Shown here: one piece after another, positions 15,181-18,713 of the stretch
Layout: each line of letters opens with the position of its first letter
Position numbering within the stretch: the first letter of the stretch is position 1
DNA from: an uncultured Eubacterium sp.
GTDB taxonomy: Bacteria; Bacillota; Clostridia; Lachnospirales; Lachnospiraceae
Assembly: GCA_910580075.1 (NCBI GenBank)
Contig: CAJTVR010000090.1
Coordinates: 1 to 18,713, forward strand
Length of the DNA: 18,713 nt
Reading direction: 5' to 3'
Notes under the pieces: generated by a model
Databases searched by the model: none
Told to the model about the DNA's origin: nothing
Seen by the model: only the letters and a program-made list of their open reading frames with translations
Translations under genes and position numbers: made by a program

Positions 15181-15492
15181 ATAAAGCAGTCTGCCGCGTC
15201 AGGCTGTATGTGAAGGCCCCGCAGAAGCCGGCTGTTTCGAATGAGCAGAAAGATGCTTTTTTTAATGATTCTGTGATGGCCGGAAATTCGCCTGGTGTCG
15301 GCCTGGCGGGTTACTGCAGGCAGCAATATGCTGGATTTCCCGTAATGCCAGGCACTTTTCGTCAGGTTCCTTTTCGCTGTTGGAAGCATGCCGTGGCAGA
15401 TTTGTGCAGTCAGGCAGAAATACCTCCTGCCATCCGTCACAGTGCGGCATCCGTCGATGGCATTTTCCATCAGGTTCCCGCTGAGCTTCAAA
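15181..15492. other. GC-richer intergenic block with no supported gene
   Basis: About 310 bp lies between the exporter and the convergent flavodoxin gene. It is richer in GC than neighbouring intergenic DNA and stays open in both directions (a 121-codon frame on plus, about 104 codons on minus), but neither frame has a ribosome binding site or a recognisable domain, and the plus frame would run into the flavodoxin gene. A local palindrome, GATGGCATTTTCCATC, occurs near 15459-15474, and a related string (GCTGGCATTTTTCCATC) is seen at 16171-16187 in the flavodoxin leader. This may be a remnant or an interspersed repeat; I cannot tell from one copy. Confidence 0.4.
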
Positions 15493-16014
15493 TTATTTTT
15501 TCAGACACTGCAAAATTGGTTCAATATATTTTTTGTCCGAAATATCATAGGATGAAGAAATCATTTTTATCATAATCTTTTCTTCTTTTGTTTTGTGTTT
15601 TTTCGATTTAAGTGTCTTTATAAACATTTTCATCATTAATCTGGAGAGGACAGGCATTTTCTCATAGCGGAATCCGCCCGGGCAATAAAATGCTCTGACC
15701 TTTTTTCGCTCTGATTCGGTGAAATTTTTTTCAAGTGCTGTTTTAATTTCTGGATTACTGGCCGGACTTCCTCCAACGCAGAATGCAATCAGCTTCTTAT
15801 CTGCCCATTTGTTTATATTTTTCTTAAACCAGCTGATTTTATGAATGCTTCCCGCACATGCCCATCCGCCAAAAATAATTGCTTCATAAGAGGCCAGGTC
15901 TTTCTTTTTAGCAGCGGATAATTCCAGGCAGTCAGCCCCCGCAGCTTTTGCGATCCATTTAGCATAACGCTTTGTAAATCCTGTTTGTGAAGTGTAAATG
16001 ACGATTGTTTTCAT
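15493..16014 (-). CDS. Flavodoxin-domain protein
   Basis: 173-residue cytosolic protein with a flavodoxin fold, predicted to bind FMN. The N-terminal phosphate-binding loop YTSQTGFTKRYAKWIA (Thr8 to Thr14) follows the first strand, and the later strands YEAIIFGGWACAG and KLIAFCVGG lie in the expected order. The family resembles the flavodoxin group that includes HemG-type protoporphyrinogen oxidases, although here it is more likely a general anaerobic electron-transfer or menaquinone/porphyrin-linked reductase of unknown partner. The C-terminal part (PVLSRLMMKMFIKTLKSKKHK) matches this group rather than short classical flavodoxins. AAGGAG lies 9 bp before the ATG. It has its own promoter and a long leader on the minus strand and stands alone, convergent with the ABC exporter. 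Confidence 0.88.
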   Translation of the reverse strand: MKTIVIYTSQTGFTKRYAKWIAKAAGADCLELSAAKKKDLASYEAIIFGGWACAGSIHKISWFKKNINKWADKKLIAFCVGGSPASNPEIKTALEKNFTESERKKVRAFYCPGGFRYEKMPVLSRLMMKMFIKTLKSKKHKTKEEKIMIKMISSSYDISDKKYIEPILQCLKK

Positions 16015-16201
16015 CTGATGAGTCTCCTTCCTTTTATTTTTGAGGGCAAAAAGCCGGATGTTATACGTGCATGGGTATTTGGCGAATGCTGCGAGGGCCG
16101 GATACCCTGCAGCTTAGCTGTAATTTTGATACTTCGTTAGCCGGCAGCGTGGTAAATGACGTATTGTTCCGCTGGCATTTTTCCATCGACAGCTTGTTAT
16201 G
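16015..16201 (-). promoter_or_regulatory. Long structured 5' leader of the flavodoxin gene
   Basis: From the predicted start near 16201 to the ATG, about 185 nt carry several pairings on the minus strand: CAGCTAAGCTG is a small hairpin, GGGTAT and ATACCC bracket a 23-nt loop, and CCGGC followed by TTTTT sits about 35 nt before the ribosome binding site. It contains no supported open frame. No known riboswitch consensus was recognised. A cis-regulatory RNA is possible but unproven. Confidence 0.35.
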
Positions 16202-16207
16202 CATACA

Positions 16208-16236
16208 ATTATAGCAGCAGACTGCCAGTATATCAA
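16208..16236 (-). promoter_or_regulatory. Sigma-A promoter of the flavodoxin gene
   Basis: On the minus strand, TTGATA (16236-16231), a 17 bp spacer and a perfect TATAAT (16213-16208) form a strong promoter directed towards the flavodoxin gene. Confidence 0.65.
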
Positions 16237-16410
16237 TATGAATGGATGAAAATAACAGGAATTATGGAAATGGAAGGATTGCAGAAATGAATGAAAGCTC
16301 AGCAGCCAGTCAGACCAGCGGCCTGTTCCGTTTTCGTTTTTAAGAAACCGCCGCTGCCTGGCATAAATTTGAGGAAAAGCACCGCTGCATAAAAATGTTA
16401 TACACTGCTA
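16237..16410. other. Intergenic DNA upstream of blaI
   Basis: No supported gene is present. CAGCGGC (16316-16322) and GCCGCTG (16350-16356) form a 7 bp inverted repeat enclosing a T-rich loop. A tiny frame at 16287-16343 (MNESSAASQTSGLFRFRF) has only a weak AAGGA upstream and is not claimed as a gene. Confidence 0.3.
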
Positions 16411-16463
16411 TTGACAATTAGCCTACATAATGTTATCTTAAAAATGCCTGGCTTACATAATGT
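16411..16463 (+). promoter_or_regulatory. blaI promoter with two BlaI-type operators
   Basis: TTGACA (16411-16416), a 17 bp spacer and TATCTT (16434-16439) form the promoter. The 9 bp palindrome ACATAATGT lies inside the spacer (16425-16433) and again 30 bp downstream (16455-16463); each copy sits in the longer repeat TTACATAATGTNRTCTTAAA or close to it. TACA/TGT(A) half-sites are typical of BlaI/MecI operators, and a 30 bp step is about three helical turns, placing both on one DNA face. Autorepression of the blaI-M56 pair is therefore expected. The ribosome binding site GGGAGGAG follows at 16492-16499. Confidence 0.7.
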
Positions 16464-16506
16464 CGTCTTAAATCAATATCGCTTTAAAGAAGGGAGGAGA
16501 TAAAGA

Positions 16507-16890
16507 ATGATTCCACAGGTATCTGACAGCGAACTGGAGCTTATGAAAATAATCTGGGCGCATGAAGGAACGGCACTGTATGCCTGTATTATGGAGAAAC
16601 TGACAAAGACAGGGCATACATGGCAGAAAAATACAGTGATTACATTGTTATCCCGCCTGGTAGAAAAAGGCCTGTTGAAAACAAAAAAAATCGGCCGGCG
16701 CAATGAATATAAAGCCATTGTGTCAGAAGAAGACTATCAGGCGTCACAGACGCAGGTGCTGCTTAACAAACTTTATGAAGGACAGGCAAAAGGTCTGATA
16801 TCTACTTTAATTCAAAGGGATATGCTTACGGCCAGTGATTATGAAGAGCTGAAAAAGTTTTGGGAAAGTGAGGGAAGCGGACATGAATGA
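16507..16890 (+). CDS. blaI: BlaI/MecI/CopY-family repressor
   Basis: 127-residue winged-helix repressor. The N-terminal DNA-binding domain spans about 1-75 (SDSELELMKIIWAHE, then the recognition-helix region WQKNTVITLLSRLVEKGLL and the wing KTKKIGRRNEYKAIV). The C-terminal helices (QTQVLLNKLYEGQAKGLISTLI onwards, in two parts) are for dimerisation and hold the linker that partner proteases cleave. It ends DYEELKKFWESEGSGHE. In the known systems BlaI represses its own promoter until the membrane metalloprotease triggers its cleavage. The stop codon overlaps the start of the M56 gene by 8 bp, so the two are translated together. Twin operators upstream support autoregulation. No beta-lactamase gene is within the window, so the regulon lies elsewhere or is not beta-lactam related. 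Confidence 0.92.
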   Translation: MIPQVSDSELELMKIIWAHEGTALYACIMEKLTKTGHTWQKNTVITLLSRLVEKGLLKTKKIGRRNEYKAIVSEEDYQASQTQVLLNKLYEGQAKGLISTLIQRDMLTASDYEELKKFWESEGSGHE

Positions 16891-18619
16891 AATTTTAAAT
16901 CATATTTTTAAAGTGGTCTGCTCAATGTCACTTTCCGGCTCACTCCTGATTGCTGTGATTCTGCTTATCAGGCCTGTTATAAAAAACAGGCTTAGCAGGA
17001 GGTGGCAGTATGGGATCTGGCTGGTAGCCGCTGCAAGGCTTCTGCTTCCTTTTACACCGCAGGAAAGCCTGATGGGAACATTATTTCAGACAGGGCAGAC
17101 GCAGGATGATTTTCAGTTAAAAGAAGACCATGAGTTTTCAGAAAATCCTGGCTGGAGTGTTTTTATGTCTGAACCCGGGATGCAGGAAGAAGAAGGACAT
17201 GGTAAGGTGCAGACTGTGTTTGTAGATGCAGTAAATATGCTCCTTACGTACCTGTGGCTGGTCTGGCTGGGTGTGGCGCTTCTTTTGCTTATGAGAAAAA
17301 TTACGGTTTATCAGAGCTTTATGAACTATTTGAAAGCCGGACGCGAAGAAGTAACCGATATCAGCCAGCTGGATACGCTGGCGCAGATAGGAGAGCGGGC
17401 AGGTGTAAAGCGGCCGGTAGAGCTGTATGTAAACAGACTGGTTTCTTCACCGCTTCTGGCAGGATTTTTGCATCCTGCTATTGTACTGCCGGATGCGGAA
17501 CTGCCGGAACCGGATTTTTCGTATACTATACTGCATGAGCTGATGCATTATAAACAGCGGGATATGTTTTACAAGTGGCTGGTACAGGCTGTCATATGCA
17601 TACACTGGTTTAATCCGCTTGTGTGGCTGATGGGACAAAAGATGAATCAGGACTGTGAGCTGGCCTGTGATGAGGCAGTTATTCAAAAACTGGATGCACA
17701 GCAGCGCCGTGCCTATGGGAATACTCTGCTGCATGCAGCAGGGGCTGGGAGAAACTGTAAAAATGCACTGGCATCTGTAATGCTGACCGAAAGTGCTCAT
17801 TTATTAATAGAAAGGATGCAGGCGATTATGAATTATAAGAAAAAATCAGGACTTACAATGCTTTTATCTGCCGTGCTTACGGCATCGATGGTAACAGGAG
17901 CTGCAGCTGCAGGCACAGCAGCTTACGGGCATACAGTTCCAGCTGAGAATACAGATGAATCATTCACATTCAAAAGCAGGGGCAGCACAGCAGATGAAAC
18001 GCAAAATGATGTTTCTTCAAATACGCAGCAGGCAGAACAATATTACAAAACGGATAATTTGAATGCCTTTGGCAGCGTATTTGCAGTTATGGATAAAGAC
18101 AGCCGGAAATCCTGGATGAAGAGATTTTACCGTGATAAAAATACGGCATTTTTTGCAGCATGTCTGGAAGAACTGGATCAAGACAGCCCGCTCATCGAGG
18201 CTTTTGCAAAAACGGCTTATAAGAATAACAATATCAGCTTTTTTATGATTCTGACTGGCTATATGAATCAGAAGACGCTAAAGAACTGGCTGAATCAGGC
18301 AGAAGAAGATCAGAAATATTCATTTGTAAAGGTGCTCAGAGAACTGCTGGACGATGAATGGAGTGAGGAGGATAGAAAGATACTGGCAGAATATGAAAAA
18401 CACGGTATCACGAAAAAGGGAAAATCATATTACTATAATGGAAAGCTGATTCATGTTTTTCTGGATATCCGTAAAGACAGTTCTTTTTACAGACTGGAAA
18501 TGAATCCAAAGGGAAGCGTGAATGTTAAGGTTACGCGTGATGCAGACGGAACAATCAAAAGTGTGGGACGCATGAGTGATACACAGGCAGAGAAGCTGTT
18601 TTATGGTGAAGATTATTAA
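16883..18619 (+). CDS. BlaR1-like M56 metalloprotease sensor
   Basis: 578-residue membrane zinc protease that would sense an envelope signal and relieve BlaI repression. Membrane segments are predicted at about 11-29, 42-57, 117-137 and 324-343. The cytosolic protease loop has HELMH at 218-222 and a downstream acidic zinc-ligand region ELACDE at 259-264, both as in BlaR1/MecR1. The extracellular region after 343 is about 235 residues and shows no penicillin-binding SxxK/SxN/KTG set; it is rich in charged residues, with a YYYNGKLIHVF block and a final RDADGTIKSVG block. The inducer is thus probably not a beta-lactam. I chose ATG 16883, 8 bp overlap with blaI and AGGG upstream, over the GTG at 16868 that adds five residues. 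No terminator is visible before the repeat at 18650. Confidence 0.87.
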   Translation: MNEILNHIFKVVCSMSLSGSLLIAVILLIRPVIKNRLSRRWQYGIWLVAAARLLLPFTPQESLMGTLFQTGQTQDDFQLKEDHEFSENPGWSVFMSEPGMQEEEGHGKVQTVFVDAVNMLLTYLWLVWLGVALLLLMRKITVYQSFMNYLKAGREEVTDISQLDTLAQIGERAGVKRPVELYVNRLVSSPLLAGFLHPAIVLPDAELPEPDFSYTILHELMHYKQRDMFYKWLVQAVICIHWFNPLVWLMGQKMNQDCELACDEAVIQKLDAQQRRAYGNTLLHAAGAGRNCKNALASVMLTESAHLLIERMQAIMNYKKKSGLTMLLSAVLTASMVTGAAAAGTAAYGHTVPAENTDESFTFKSRGSTADETQNDVSSNTQQAEQYYKTDNLNAFGSVFAVMDKDSRKSWMKRFYRDKNTAFFAACLEELDQDSPLIEAFAKTAYKNNNISFFMILTGYMNQKTLKNWLNQAEEDQKYSFVKVLRELLDDEWSEEDRKILAEYEKHGITKKGKSYYYNGKLIHVFLDIRKDSSFYRLEMNPKGSVNVKVTRDADGTIKSVGRMSDTQAEKLFYGEDY

Positions 18620-18649
18620 TGAAGACACGCTTAGATAAATAGATGTTAC

Positions 18650-18713
18650 CCGGACGCCGGGCGGAGAAACTTTTTCCTTTTTCTGTTCCGCTTACGAACA
18701 GTAAGAAATTCTA
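18650..18713 (+). repeat. Dispersed hairpin repeat, copy C (cut by window edge)
   Basis: CCGGACGCCGGGCGGAGAA at the left, then CTTTTTCCTTTTTCTG, the hairpin CTGTTC/GAACAG and GTAAGAAATTCTA up to the last base. It is in reverse orientation to the copy at 76-140 and agrees with it over about 60 bp with a handful of differences. The right end is outside the window. Confidence 0.6.

Noticed and set aside
15210..15575. 121-codon plus-strand frame after the exporter
   Set aside because: No ribosome binding site or domain, and its end runs antisense into the flavodoxin gene.
16287..16343. 18-codon frame upstream of blaI
   Set aside because: Too short, weak ribosome binding site, no recognisable peptide class.

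Overview
The window looks like chromosomal DNA from a low-to-mid-GC, spore-former-related Clostridia, most likely a Lachnospiraceae gut anaerobe. The evidence is strong AGGAGG-type ribosome binding sites, sigma-A promoters with 16-17 bp spacers, a T-box leader on pheST, a SpoIID-type lytic protein, a BlaI/M56 pair, and an ATP-type PEP carboxykinase in its own transcription unit. No phage, transposase, tRNA, rRNA or CRISPR array was seen.

Layout. 1-2000: one copy of a short dispersed repeat, then a promoter and pckA. 2000-3460: a 1.46 kb gene-free stretch. It holds a long hairpin after pckA, a very good promoter (2371-2399), a multi-helix RNA domain (about 2420-2590; best guess raiA-motif family), then about 650 bp with 13 same-strand copies of a TACAAAAGA-type motif, and a strong intrinsic terminator (3331-3360). 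If transcribed from promoter to terminator this is a noncoding RNA of about 950 nt, and it is the most unusual item here. 3460-6460: a membrane-anchored SpoIID/LytB-domain protein and a YihY/BrkB membrane protein, preceded by a Fur-box-like palindrome. 6460-11490: a promoter, a T-box leader, pheS, pheT and queA, closed by a terminator; this is a tRNA-Phe-sensing translation operon. 11510-12775: an AraC-family regulator on the minus strand, divergent from an ABC operon, with symmetric AT-rich repeats and a second copy of the dispersed repeat between them. 12775-15180: an ABC-2 exporter of one ATPase and two permeases with overlapping genes. 15181-16500: a GC-richer non-coding block, a flavodoxin-domain gene on the minus strand with its own promoter and a structured leader of about 185 nt, and AT-rich control DNA. 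16411-18619: twin BlaI-type operators, blaI, and a BlaR1-like M56 metalloprotease sensor with a non-penicillin-binding C-terminal domain. A third dispersed-repeat copy runs off the right edge.

Functionally these are mostly independent housekeeping and stress modules: gluconeogenesis/anaplerosis, cell envelope, Phe-tRNA charging with queuosine modification, an exporter with a neighbouring regulator, and a proteolysis-based envelope sensor. The novelty lies in the noncoding DNA. All family calls come from reading motifs by eye; no database search was run.
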